From Thermoleophilia bacterium (GTDB lineage Bacteria > Actinomycetota > Thermoleophilia > Miltoncostaeales > Miltoncostaeaceae), in assembly GCA_029861485.1 (NCBI GenBank), contig JAOTZF010000058.1:1-9053 (forward strand): a stretch of DNA of 9,053 nucleotides, in the 5' to 3' direction. Under the pieces are notes generated by a model that saw nothing but the letters and a program-made list of their open reading frames with translations, did not search any database and was not told the origin of the DNA. Made by a program: the position numbers and the translations under genes. Positions 1 to 7,066 of the stretch are shown piece by piece. Numbering within the stretch: the stretch's first letter is position 1; each line of letters starts with the position of its first letter.

Positions 1-1
1 C

Positions 2-400
2 CTGCTGCCGGTGGGGCGCGAACCACTGCACGACCGCTGGCCCGAGGCCGGGCCGCTTGGCGGCATCGCGACCGCGCTGGACGCTTTCCCCGGGGAGGCG
101 ATCCTCGTCGTACCGGTCGACATGCCGCTGCTCGGGGCGGAGTACCTGCGGCTCTTGCTCTCCGCGGGCGGTGCCGAGGTCGCCTGCCTCCGCGCGGACT
201 CCGAGCTAAGCCCGCTTCCGAGCCTCTGGATGCCAAGCTGCCGCGACGTCGTCGTGGGTGAGGTGGAGGCTCGGCGCCTGGCGGTGCGGGCGATGCTCGA
301 TCAGCTGCGGGTCGAGGTGGTCGACGTGCCCGCCGAGGCACTGTGGAACGTCAACGACGCCGACGACTACCGCGAGCTTCCACGGCGGTGGATGTCCTAG
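2..400 (+). CDS. mobA: Molybdenum cofactor guanylyltransferase (MobA-like NTP transferase), C-terminal part, 5' end outside window
   Basis: MobA-type enzymes transfer GMP from GTP to molybdopterin, giving the guanine dinucleotide form used by formate dehydrogenases and other DMSO-reductase-family enzymes in the cytoplasm. The frame is open from base 2, so the gene begins upstream of the window and the nucleotide-binding N-terminus (LxGGxSxRMG) cannot be seen. Visible signatures are GPLGGI (bases 53-70), the hydrophobic strand followed by DMPLL (bases 119-133), which is the metal/nucleotide-binding D-x-P typical of these GT-A-like nucleotidyltransferases, and a C-terminal NVNDADDY, matching the family's usual N-x-N-x-x-x-D ending. 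The GTG at 11 is internal to the domain and is not the start. fdhD begins seven bases after the stop, and the downstream molybdoenzyme genes support the Moco role. CobY or MobA/IspD-like relatives are possible alternatives, but the context favours MobA. Confidence 0.85.
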   Translation: MLPVGREPLHDRWPEAGPLGGIATALDAFPGEAILVVPVDMPLLGAEYLRLLLSAGGAEVACLRADSELSPLPSLWMPSCRDVVVGEVEARRLAVRAMLDQLRVEVVDVPAEALWNVNDADDYRELPRRWMS

Positions 401-407
401 GTTGTCC

Positions 408-1268
408 ATGCACATGGAGCTCAGCACGCCATCGGACCGGTCGATCCAGATGCAGCGCGTCACCGAGCGCGGGGCCGCTGACGCCAAGGATCTGCTCGTC
501 GCCGAGGAGCCGCTCGGCGTTCTGCTCTCCTGGCCCGGCCGGGGGGAGCCGTACGAGCTGGTCGTCACGATGCGCACCCCCGGCGACGACGAGGCCCTGG
601 CGACCGGCTATCTGCTGAGCGAGGGGATTCTCCGCGACCGCGTGAGCGTCGTGGACCTCAAGACGCTCCCGGGCGCGGAAGGTGAGGCGACCCAGATCGT
701 GGTCTGCCTCTCCGCGCCACCCGAGAGCCTCGACCGCCAGCGCCGCACGGGCTACGCAAGCTCAAGCTGCGGGCTCTGCGGCAAGGCTTCCGTGTCGGCG
801 GTCATTGCCGCCGACCGCCCCGAGATGGCGATGGTCGACGGGGTCTGGTCCTCTTCCCTGATTCGCTCGCTGCCGCAACGGATGCGCGACGAGCAGGAGG
901 TTTTCGAGCGGACCGGCGGTCTGCACGCCGCTGCGTTGTTCGATGCCACCGGAGAACTGAGGCTGCTGGCCGAGGACGTCGGTCGCCACAACGCCGTCGA
1001 CAAGGCGATCGGCGAGGTGCAGCTGCGGGCGGAGGCGATCGCGCCTGAGGACATCCTCGTCGTGAGCGGCCGCGCCGGATTCGAGATCGTGCAGAAGGCG
1101 GTGATGGCAGGCATAGCCGGGATGGCCGCCGTGGGCGCGCCGTCGAGTCTGGCCGTCGAGCTCGCCGAGCGGTCGGGCATGACCCTGATCGGCTTCCTGC
1201 GCGAGCGTCGCTTCAACGTCTACACCGGGGCGCGACGACTCCGTCTCGACGGCTTGGAGTCACCGTGA
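408..1268 (+). CDS. fdhD: Formate dehydrogenase accessory sulfurtransferase FdhD
   Basis: FdhD carries sulfur from a cysteine desulfurase to the molybdenum cofactor before its insertion into formate dehydrogenase; without this sulfuration the enzyme is inactive. The 286-residue product has the family landmarks in order: an AEEPL segment near residue 36, TMRTPGDDEALATGYLLSEG around 55-75, the CGLC sulfur-carrying pair (C121 and C124 from this start), DVGRHNAVDK beginning at about residue 190, and the glycine-rich SGRAGFEIVQKA segment that follows. The ATG at 408 is chosen because it lies just after the mobA stop and has a weak AGG at 399-401. ATG 414 and ATG 450 are alternatives. The frame stays open back to 258, but that stretch overlaps mobA and does not look like FdhD. 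The 3' end overlaps the next gene by four bases (GTGA), so translation is probably coupled. Confidence 0.95.
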   Translation: MHMELSTPSDRSIQMQRVTERGAADAKDLLVAEEPLGVLLSWPGRGEPYELVVTMRTPGDDEALATGYLLSEGILRDRVSVVDLKTLPGAEGEATQIVVCLSAPPESLDRQRRTGYASSSCGLCGKASVSAVIAADRPEMAMVDGVWSSSLIRSLPQRMRDEQEVFERTGGLHAAALFDATGELRLLAEDVGRHNAVDKAIGEVQLRAEAIAPEDILVVSGRAGFEIVQKAVMAGIAGMAAVGAPSSLAVELAERSGMTLIGFLRERRFNVYTGARRLRLDGLESP

Positions 1269-1645
1269 AGCTCCGGATGCACGGCGACAGCCTGCGCTTG
1301 CGCCTCTCCCCCGAAGAGATCTCCCAGCTGGCGACCGAAGGACGGTTGGCCGACGCGGTCCACATCGGATCGGGTGATCTCAGCGCCCTCGCATACGAGC
1401 TGATCAGCTCGGCCGACCACCGAGCCGTCGACGTGGAGCTGGGTGCCGGACTCATCTCCGTGTACGTCCCAGCGGATGAGGTGGCCGACTGGACCGGCAC
1501 CGACCGGGTCGGCATCGAGGCTGTCGTGGCAAACACCACCGACGGCCTTCGGGTCGTGCTCGAGAAAGACTGGCAATGCCTCACCCCACGAGTCGGCGAG
1601 GACGAGGCTCACCTGTATCCCAACCCGCTGGCCCCCGACCAGTGA
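1265..1645 (+). CDS. Small uncharacterised protein, DUF7009-like, embedded between fdhD and a molybdopterin oxidoreductase
   Basis: This is a 126-residue soluble protein of unknown function, with no signal peptide, membrane segment or metal-binding cysteine cluster (a single Cys near residue 105). It starts MKLRMHGDSLRLRLSPEEI, suggesting an N-terminal beta strand followed by a helix. It ends with a motif-rich stretch, VVLEKDWQCL, then R-x-GEDE and YPNP near the C-terminus. From memory this N- and C-terminal pattern matches a family of about 130 residues labelled DUF7009, but I could not search for it. The GTG start at 1265 sits inside the fdhD stop, and its own stop at 1643-1645 overlaps the GTG of the following oxidoreductase gene. 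It is therefore co-translated with its neighbours. A role in maturation, stability or partner binding of the molybdoenzyme is inferred only from this position. Confidence 0.75.
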   Translation: MKLRMHGDSLRLRLSPEEISQLATEGRLADAVHIGSGDLSALAYELISSADHRAVDVELGAGLISVYVPADEVADWTGTDRVGIEAVVANTTDGLRVVLEKDWQCLTPRVGEDEAHLYPNPLAPDQ

Positions 1646-3951
1646 GCGACCGCCCCGCCGATCGCGGCGAGACGCCGCGAGACGAGCGCGAGGTGATCCA
1701 GCGCGAGCCACCGGACGCCGCCGCCGGCCTGAGCGCGGTGCGCACGTCGCTCGGGCGCCTTCGCCGCGAGGCGCGGCCCGGTGCGATCAAGGCCCTGTTC
1801 GCGATGAACCAGAAGGGCGGCTTCGACTGCCCCGGGTGCGCATGGCCCGATCCCGACGACCGCCGGTCGATGCTCGGCGAATACTGCGAGAACGGGGTAA
1901 AGGCGCTGGTCGAGGAGGCGAGTGCCAATCGGGCCGATCCCGACTTCTTCGCCCGACACAGCGTTGCGGAGATGAGGGAGTGGGACGATCATCGTCTCGG
2001 AAAGAGCGGCCGGATCACTGCACCCTTGTACCTCGGGCCGGGGGCGGATCGCTACGCCCCGGTGTCGTGGGACGACGCTCTGGAGCGCATCGGGGCTCGG
2101 CTGCGCTCGCTGGCCGACCCTAACCGCGCGGTCTTCTACACCAGTGGGCGCACCAGCAACGAGGCGGCGTTCCTCTATCAGCTGTTCGTACGGATGCTCG
2201 GCACGAACAACCTGCCCGACTGCTCGAACATGTGTCACGAGTCGAGCGGCGTGGCACTCGCCGAGACGCTTGGCATCGGCAAGGGGTCCGTGACGCTCGA
2301 GGACTTCGATCACGCCGAGCTGATCCTCATCGCGGGGCAGAACCCGGGCACCAACCACCCGCGAATGTTGAATGCGCTTGAGCGGGCAAAACGCCGGGGC
2401 GCGCGGATCATCGCCATCAATCCCCTCCGTGAGCCAGGATTGGTGAGGTTCAAGAATCCCCAGCGCGTCGCGGGACTGGTGGGCGCCGGAGTTGACATCG
2501 CCGATCTCTATCTGCAGCTGAGGACCGGACGTGACATCGCACTCGCGAAGGCGATCATGCTCCGGCTGGTCCAGTGGCAGCAAGAGGGGCGGCGCGCCGT
2601 CGACGTCGGCTTCATCGAGGCGTCGACGACCGGTTTCGAGGCGCTGCGCGCCGATCTGCTCACCTACGATTTCGCCGCGCTCTGCGCGGAGGCGGGCCTG
2701 GAGCCCCCGGTCGTCGAGCGGGCGGCGTCCTGGGTCGGCGACGCGGAGCGCATCATCTGCTGCTGGGCGATGGGGCTTACCCAGCATGAGTACGCCGTGC
2801 GCACCATCCGCGAGTACGTGAACCTGCTGCTCATGCGGGGTTCGATCGGCAAGCGGGGCGCCGGCACGTGCCCGGTGCGCGGCCACAGCAACGTGCAGGG
2901 CGACCGCACGATGGGCATCTGGGAGAAGGCCAGCCCCGAATTCCTCAACCGGCTCGAGGAGGCCTTCGGCTTCACCGCTCCGCGCGAGGACGGGTACGAC
3001 ACGGTCGGGGCCATCGCCGCGATGATCGATCGCCGCGTCGACGTGTTCTTTGCCATGGGCGGCAACTTCCTCTCCGCGAGCCCGGATACGCGCCGTACCG
3101 CCGAGGGCCTTCAGGCGTGCGGGATGACCGTGCACGTGTCGACCAAGCTCAACCGCAGCCACCTGATCCACGGCGACGAGGCGCTCATCCTCCCGTGCAC
3201 GGGTCGGTCGGAGATCGACCGCCAGCGCACCGGCGAGCAGATCGTCAGCGCCGAGAACTCCATGGGTGTGGTGCAGAGCTCCTCAGGCCGCCTGGAGCCG
3301 GTCTCGCCGTCCCTGCGATCCGAGGTCGCGATCGTGGCCGCACTCGGCACGGCCACCTTCCGCGGCGAGCGCTCCGGGGCTGATGGCGGCCTGGACTGGG
3401 ACGCGCTCGCGGCCGACTACGACCGCATCAGGGACCGCGTCGAGCAGGTCGTGCCGGGCTTCGAGGACTACAACCTGCGGCTGAGGGAGCCCGGCGGCTT
3501 CTCCCTCCCCAACGGAGCACGTGAGGGTCGGTTTCACACCGAGACGGGCCGGGCCCGCTTCACGCTGAACCGTCTGCCGGAGATCGATCAGCGCGAGGAT
3601 GAGTTCCTGCTTATGACCATCCGAAGCCACGATCAGTTCAACACCACGATCTACGGTCACGATGATCGCTACCGTGGGCTGGCGGGCAATCGCCGGGTCG
3701 TGATGGCCAACCCCGAAGACCTCGCCGAGCTGGGGCTCACGAGCCGCTCGAAAGTTCATCTCGAGAGCCGCTTTCGCGACGCTGTGCGCCGCTCCGAGGA
3801 TTGGACCGTCGTGGCCTATGACATACCTCGCCGCTGCCTCGCCGCGTACTACCCCGAGGCCAACGTGCTGGTTCCGCTCGAGCAGATCGCTGAGGGGAGC
3901 CGCACTCCGGCAAGCAAGCAGATCACCACCCGCGTCATTCCGGCGCCCTGA
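1642..3951 (+). CDS. FdhF/YdeP-family molybdopterin oxidoreductase (formate dehydrogenase alpha-subunit-like)
   Basis: This is a 769-residue member of the DMSO-reductase superfamily, in the subgroup typified by E. coli YdeP (formate-dehydrogenase-alpha-like), whose physiological substrate is poorly defined. Near the N-terminus it has the subgroup signature GGFDCPGCAWPDP (C63, C66) followed by EYCENG (C82), which may form part of an Fe-S site. The putative Mo ligand is Cys198 in NMCHESSG, so it is a cysteine enzyme rather than a selenocysteine one. Cofactor-binding segments follow: GQNPGTNHPR near 232-241, CPVRGHSNVQGDRTMG at 410-425, and the C-terminal dinucleotide-binding domain starting around 656 with RSHDQFNTTIYG. 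The length fits the family. GTG 1642 is chosen because it overlaps the preceding stop as GTGA and leaves about 55 residues before the family block. No twin-arginine signal is visible, so it is probably cytoplasmic. No electron-transfer subunit is encoded in the window. FdhD and MobA upstream fit its cofactor need. Confidence 0.92.
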   Translation: MSDRPADRGETPRDEREVIQREPPDAAAGLSAVRTSLGRLRREARPGAIKALFAMNQKGGFDCPGCAWPDPDDRRSMLGEYCENGVKALVEEASANRADPDFFARHSVAEMREWDDHRLGKSGRITAPLYLGPGADRYAPVSWDDALERIGARLRSLADPNRAVFYTSGRTSNEAAFLYQLFVRMLGTNNLPDCSNMCHESSGVALAETLGIGKGSVTLEDFDHAELILIAGQNPGTNHPRMLNALERAKRRGARIIAINPLREPGLVRFKNPQRVAGLVGAGVDIADLYLQLRTGRDIALAKAIMLRLVQWQQEGRRAVDVGFIEASTTGFEALRADLLTYDFAALCAEAGLEPPVVERAASWVGDAERIICCWAMGLTQHEYAVRTIREYVNLLLMRGSIGKRGAGTCPVRGHSNVQGDRTMGIWEKASPEFLNRLEEAFGFTAPREDGYDTVGAIAAMIDRRVDVFFAMGGNFLSASPDTRRTAEGLQACGMTVHVSTKLNRSHLIHGDEALILPCTGRSEIDRQRTGEQIVSAENSMGVVQSSSGRLEPVSPSLRSEVAIVAALGTATFRGERSGADGGLDWDALAADYDRIRDRVEQVVPGFEDYNLRLREPGGFSLPNGAREGRFHTETGRARFTLNRLPEIDQREDEFLLMTIRSHDQFNTTIYGHDDRYRGLAGNRRVVMANPEDLAELGLTSRSKVHLESRFRDAVRRSEDWTVVAYDIPRRCLAAYYPEANVLVPLEQIAEGSRTPASKQITTRVIPAP

Positions 3952-4057
3952 GACCCGGTCGGACGAGAGCATGGGCCCGGCCAACGGGCGCGCCCTCTGC
4001 CACAATGCCCGTCCAAATCGTGTCCGTTGATCCGATCCCCACTACGGCGCGGCGAGT
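3952..4057. other. Intergenic gap between the molybdoenzyme operon and prfA
   Basis: These 106 bases separate two co-directional operons and should hold the end of one transcript and the start of the next. A short perfect stem, GCCCG/CGGGC at 3975-3979 and 3985-3989 with a five-base loop, is present but has no T-run, so it is at best a weak terminator candidate. CACAAT at 4001-4006 matches four of six bases of the -10 consensus, but no convincing -35 lies 16-18 bases upstream. The prfA Shine-Dalgarno is also weak (GGCGAG just before the ATG at 4058). I cannot identify a regulatory element with confidence. Confidence 0.3.
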
Positions 4058-5140
4058 ATGAGCGCCATCATCGAGCAACTCGTCGAGCAGATCGAGAACC
4101 TCAGCAGTGAGCTGACTGAGGCTCTCGGCGACCCCGAGCTCGCTTCGGATCGGGAGCGCTTCGCCGACGTCAGCCGCCGCTACTCGCGCCTGGAGCCCGC
4201 CATCGCTCTGGCGGCGCGCTACCGCGATGCAGCCGGACGCGTGGTCGAAGCCGAGGAGTTGCTCGAAGAGGGCGACGACCCTGACGTCCGTGCGCTACGC
4301 GAGGAGGCTCAGACCGAGCTCGACGAGCTTGCCCCGCAGTTGCGGGAGGTCATGCTGGAGCCCGACCCCAACGACGACAAGGACGTGCTCATCGAGATCC
4401 GCGCCGCGGCGGGCGGCGAGGAGGCCGCGCTGTTCGCCCGCGAGCTAATGGATATGTACGCGCGCTACGCGGGCCACCGCGGGCTTGCGACCGAGCTGAT
4501 GTCCACGAGCGAGGCCGACGCGGGCGGCATCAAGGAGGCAACAGTCGGCGTCAAGGGGGGAGGGGCCTACTCCCTGTTCAAGCACGAGGCCGGCGTGCAT
4601 CGCGTGCAGCGCGTGCCCGCGACCGAGAGCCAAGGGCGAATCCACACCTCGACGGCAACTGTCGCTGTGCTTCCGGAGGTCGACGAGGTCGAGGTCGAAA
4701 TCGACCGCAACGACCTCAAGATCGATGTCTACCGCAGCAGCGGCCCAGGCGGTCAGAGTGTCAACACCACCGACTCCGCCGTTCGTATCACCCACGAGCC
4801 GACCGGGATCGTGGTCGCGATGCAGGATGAAAAGAGCCAGTTGCAGAACAGGGAGAAGGCCATGCGCGTGCTTCGCGCCCGCCTCTATGACAAGGCCCAG
4901 TCGGAGCTCGAGGCCGAGCTCTCCGCCGAGCGCCGTGGGCAGCTCGGCACCGGCGACCGCTCGGAGAAGATCCGCACCTACAACTATCCCCAGAACCGGC
5001 TCACCGACCATCGCATCGGCCTTACGATGCCGCTGAGGGAGACCGCCCTCGCGGGTCAGCTCGACCAACTCGTCGAGGCCCTTCAGGCGGAGGAGCGGCG
5101 CAGGCTTCTCGAGGCGCAGGCGAACGGAGCCACCTCGTGA
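4058..5140 (+). CDS. prfA: Peptide chain release factor 1 (RF1)
   Basis: RF1 recognises UAA and UAG stop codons on the ribosome and triggers hydrolysis of the peptidyl-tRNA ester. The 360-residue length is standard. An acidic, helical N-terminal domain (about residues 1-100) is followed by the VLIEIRAAAGGEEAALFA block typical of class I bacterial release factors. The codon-recognition tripeptide is P187-A188-T189 in RVPATESQGRIHTS, which is the PxT type of RF1 rather than the SPF of RF2. The catalytic GGQ is at residues 231-233 within SSGPGGQSVNTTDSAVRITH, and a basic C-terminal helix region follows. The ATG start gives the usual N-terminus. The 3' end overlaps prmC by four bases (GTGA), coupling production of RF1 to the enzyme that methylates its GGQ glutamine. 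Confidence 0.98.
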   Translation: MSAIIEQLVEQIENLSSELTEALGDPELASDRERFADVSRRYSRLEPAIALAARYRDAAGRVVEAEELLEEGDDPDVRALREEAQTELDELAPQLREVMLEPDPNDDKDVLIEIRAAAGGEEAALFARELMDMYARYAGHRGLATELMSTSEADAGGIKEATVGVKGGGAYSLFKHEAGVHRVQRVPATESQGRIHTSTATVAVLPEVDEVEVEIDRNDLKIDVYRSSGPGGQSVNTTDSAVRITHEPTGIVVAMQDEKSQLQNREKAMRVLRARLYDKAQSELEAELSAERRGQLGTGDRSEKIRTYNYPQNRLTDHRIGLTMPLRETALAGQLDQLVEALQAEERRRLLEAQANGATS

Positions 5141-5994
5141 CCGAGCAGTCAGCGCCCGCGCGCCCGCTGACCCTCGGCGAGACCCTTCAGCGCGCGACGC
5201 TCTACTTCCAGAAGCACGGCATCGAGTCCGCCCGCCTCGACGCGGAGCTGATCGTCGCTCACTTCCTCGAACTCGAGCGCATCGCCCTCTACACCGATGC
5301 CGAGCGCCCGCTGAACGTGCAAGAGCGCGTGATGCTGCGCGATCCGGTCCGCCGGCGAGGCGACAGGGAGCCGGTCGCCCACATCATCGGCAAACGCGCG
5401 TTCCGGCGGTTGGACCTCATGGTCAACTCGGACGTGCTCGTGCCGCGGCCCGAGACCGAGATCCTGGTGGAATGGGCAATCGACGTGCTGCCGGACCGCG
5501 CGCGCGTGCTCGATTGGGGCACCGGCAGCGGTGCCATCGCCCTCGCGCTCGCGACGGAGCGCCGCGATCTACGGGTGGTCGGCATCGACAGGTCGGCTGC
5601 GGCCATCGCGGTCGCCACGAGCAACGCCGAGGCGGCGGGCGCCAACGTCCACATGATGGAGTCGGACGGCTTCGCGGCGCTCGGCGATCACAAGATGGAC
5701 GCAATCGTGGCCAATCCGCCGTACCTCTCCGAGCAGCAATATGAGGACGGACCCAAGGAGCTGAGCTTCGAACCGCGCGAGGCGCTCGTCGCCGGACCCG
5801 TCGGCGACGAGGTCACCAACGAGATCATCGACAGCGCGGTCCAGTACCTCGACGAGGGTGGCTGGCTGTTGATGGAGCTCGGCGAGGGCCAGGCCCATGC
5901 CGCGCTCGAGCGCATGGACGCGGCCGGCTTCAAAGAGTCCGATCTGCGCCACGATCTCGCCGGCATCGAGCGGGTGGTCGGCGGCCACCTCTGA
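5137..5994 (+). CDS. prmC: Release factor glutamine methyltransferase PrmC (HemK)
   Basis: PrmC uses S-adenosylmethionine to N5-methylate the glutamine of the GGQ loop in RF1 and RF2, which raises termination efficiency. The 285-residue protein has the expected two-part layout. A helical N-terminal substrate-binding domain (about residues 1-80) is followed by the conserved PVAHIIGKRAFRRLDLMV and VPRPETEILVEWA stretches. The SAM-binding motif DWGTGSGAIALALA starts at about residue 126 (the first glycine is at 128); tryptophan replaces the more usual leucine after the Asp. The catalytic, glutamine-binding NPPY is at 193-196. The GTG start at 5137 overlaps the prfA stop and gives a normal N-terminus. 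The product acts directly on the upstream gene's product, so this is a classic functional pair. Confidence 0.97.
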   Translation: MTEQSAPARPLTLGETLQRATLYFQKHGIESARLDAELIVAHFLELERIALYTDAERPLNVQERVMLRDPVRRRGDREPVAHIIGKRAFRRLDLMVNSDVLVPRPETEILVEWAIDVLPDRARVLDWGTGSGAIALALATERRDLRVVGIDRSAAAIAVATSNAEAAGANVHMMESDGFAALGDHKMDAIVANPPYLSEQQYEDGPKELSFEPREALVAGPVGDEVTNEIIDSAVQYLDEGGWLLMELGEGQAHAALERMDAAGFKESDLRHDLAGIERVVGGHL

Positions 5995-6002
5995 GTCGAG
6001 GC

Positions 6003-6662
6003 GTGGTCGATGCGCAGCCCGCGGACCTCGCCCGGGCGAGGTCCGCGTTGTTGGACGGGGGAGTGGGTGTAGTGCCCACCGACACCGTCTATGGGCTCGC
6101 GGCCGCTCTCGATTCGCCGGCCGGCGTCGACCGGCTCTACGAGCTCAAGGGCCGGCCCCGGGATCAGCCCTGCCAGGTGCTCGTCTATTCGCCGCGCGTC
6201 CTGGAGCAGGTCCTGGCGTCAGCGGACGAGGTGGTCGCCGCCGCGTCTTCCCGTCTGCTCCCCGGCCCGGTCACCTGCATCATCGACGACACCGAAGGTC
6301 GTTTCGCCGCCGCGGCCGGCGGCTCGCCCGGATCGGTGGGAGTTCGCGCGCCGGTCGTCGGCCCTGTACTCGCGGGGCTCGACCTGCCGCTGGTGGCGAC
6401 CAGCGCCAACCACCCCGGCGGAGCCGAGCCCGCGAAGGTGCCCTCTGTGCCCGAGGATCTCCGCGTGATGGTCGATTTCGTGCTCGATGCGGGCGCGCTG
6501 CCGGGCGTGGCGTCCTCGGTGGTGGATCTGAGGCGCGCGGCCACCGACGGTGTCGCCCAGGTGCTCCGCGAGGGCCCCGGCCTGATGGTGATTGCCGCCG
6601 CTCTCGCCGTTGAGGGCATCACGCTCGACCGAGAATCATGCGGCCCCGCTGCGCTTGAGTAG
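6003..6662 (+). CDS. tsaC: L-threonylcarbamoyladenylate synthase (TsaC / YrdC-Sua5 family)
   Basis: This enzyme makes threonylcarbamoyl-AMP from threonine, bicarbonate and ATP. It is the first step of the universal t6A modification at position 37 of ANN-decoding tRNAs. At 219 residues it is the short, single-domain TsaC/YrdC form without the C-terminal Sua5 extension. Visible motifs are PTDTVYGL (25-32), KGRP (49-52), PGPVT (87-91), a VRAP strand, TSAN (133-136) and a late ASSVVDL corresponding to the family's PSTVVD. The GTG start at 6003 is eight bases after the prmC stop; the nearby ATG at 6010 is out of frame. The last roughly 20 residues extend into a strong inverted repeat, and the stop codon lies in its loop. 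Gene order with prfA and prmC is the usual one in many actinobacteria. Confidence 0.93.
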   Translation: MVDAQPADLARARSALLDGGVGVVPTDTVYGLAAALDSPAGVDRLYELKGRPRDQPCQVLVYSPRVLEQVLASADEVVAAASSRLLPGPVTCIIDDTEGRFAAAAGGSPGSVGVRAPVVGPVLAGLDLPLVATSANHPGGAEPAKVPSVPEDLRVMVDFVLDAGALPGVASSVVDLRRAATDGVAQVLREGPGLMVIAAALAVEGITLDRESCGPAALE

Positions 6663-6673
6663 GGCGGGGCCGC
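6640..6673 (+). terminator. Perfect 10-bp inverted repeat spanning the tsaC stop codon
   Basis: GCGGCCCCGC at 6640-6649 is exactly complementary to GCGGGGCCGC at 6664-6673, giving a very stable stem around a 14-base loop that contains the tsaC stop (6660-6662). No U-run follows on the plus strand, so it is not a textbook intrinsic terminator. U-tract-less hairpins are common at gene ends in high-GC bacteria. Because it is symmetric it could act on transcripts from either side. The termination role is inferred; the repeat itself is directly seen. Confidence 0.6.
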
Positions 6674-6676
6674 GGG

Positions 6677-6702
6677 GGTCCGGCGGGAAGGGAGGCCGGA
6701 CC
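6677..6702 (+). terminator. Second perfect inverted repeat, 8-bp stem, three bases after the first
   Basis: GGTCCGGC at 6677-6684 is exactly complementary to GCCGGACC at 6695-6702, with a ten-base purine-only loop (6685-6694). It follows the first hairpin after only three bases, so the two form a tandem pair between tsaC and the opposing fasciclin relic. The most likely role is a composite, possibly bidirectional, transcription end, but no T-run is present on either side. Confidence 0.5.
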
Positions 6703-6706
6703 GGCT

Positions 6707-6958
6707 GACCGCGACCACGTTGGCGTTGTCGACCTTCACGCCCCTGTTGACGGAGATCGAGACGTCCGTGCCGTCAAGGGTCGTCGCGGAGTCGAGCCTC
6801 ACGACGTTCCGGGCGAGGTGCTCGCCGGAGAGGATGTGGTACTTCAGCACCCGCTGGAGCTTGGCCGCATCCGCCAACAGCGTCGTGGGAGTTGGCCCCC
6901 CCAACGAGGCTTCATCCGCCCGCAGTTGGTCAGGTGTCGCGTCACGACGACCGCTCAA
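6707..6958 (-). pseudogene. Fasciclin (FAS1) domain remnant, truncated at both ends
   Basis: On the minus strand, bases 6886 down to 6707 encode about 60 residues resembling the second half of a bacterial FAS1 domain. TTLLADAAKLQRVLKYHILSG (the L-x-x-x-L-x-YH-x-x-x-G core, the FAS1 'YH' motif) is followed by TLDGTDVSISVNRGVKVDN and ANVVAV. FAS1 domains occur in secreted adhesion-type proteins. The first half (with the usual FAPT-D-AF motif) is not found in any minus-strand frame upstream. A stop lies at 7004-7006, and the domain's closing N-G-V-x-H-x-I-D segment is missing, replaced by the hairpin region and then antisense of tsaC. The open frame has only a TTG start (6956-6958) and runs on meaninglessly to 6185. 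I read it as a gene relic convergent with tsaC. The FAS1 resemblance is clear, but the boundaries are uncertain. Confidence 0.6.
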
Positions 6959-7066
6959 CCGAGCACCCGCGTGGGCTCGTTTCGGCCTTGCGGTTTTCCG
7001 GGATTACCCACCGTCCGGGTCATTCGCCCCGCCTAGACGTGCGTCCTGGGCGTTCGGTCAGGCTCT
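6959..7066. other. Non-coding spacer upstream of the oxidase gene
   Basis: Between the readable fasciclin relic and the ATG at 7067 I see no supported gene. It must carry the promoter of the 7067 gene, but no -35/-10 pair fits well. A TAG at 7034-7036 closes the 7067 frame upstream, and the ribosome binding site is weak (CAGG a few bases before the ATG). Confidence 0.3.

Noticed and set aside
11..13. GTG as a start for mobA
   Set aside because: The frame is open to the window edge, and the MobA N-terminal nucleotide-binding motif must lie upstream, so this is an internal valine.
258..407. Upstream extension of fdhD to an ATG at 258
   Set aside because: It overlaps mobA by over 140 bases and encodes Arg/Cys/Trp-rich sequence unlike any FdhD N-terminus.
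1576..1641. Upstream extension of the oxidoreductase to an ATG at 1576
   Set aside because: It overlaps the preceding gene's conserved C-terminus. GTG 1642 gives a standard four-base overlap and normal family length.
1609..3171. 520-aa open frame on the minus strand
   Set aside because: Antisense to the well-supported YdeP-type gene. It is rich in Arg, Ala, His and Gly and has no recognisable domain, as expected from a GC-rich shadow frame.
3973..3995. Hairpin after the oxidoreductase as a terminator
   Set aside because: The stem is only five base pairs with no T-run, too weak to call separately in such GC-rich sequence.
5569..5988. 139-aa minus-strand open frame inside prmC
   Set aside because: Shadow of prmC, with no domain and no plausible promoter or binding site.
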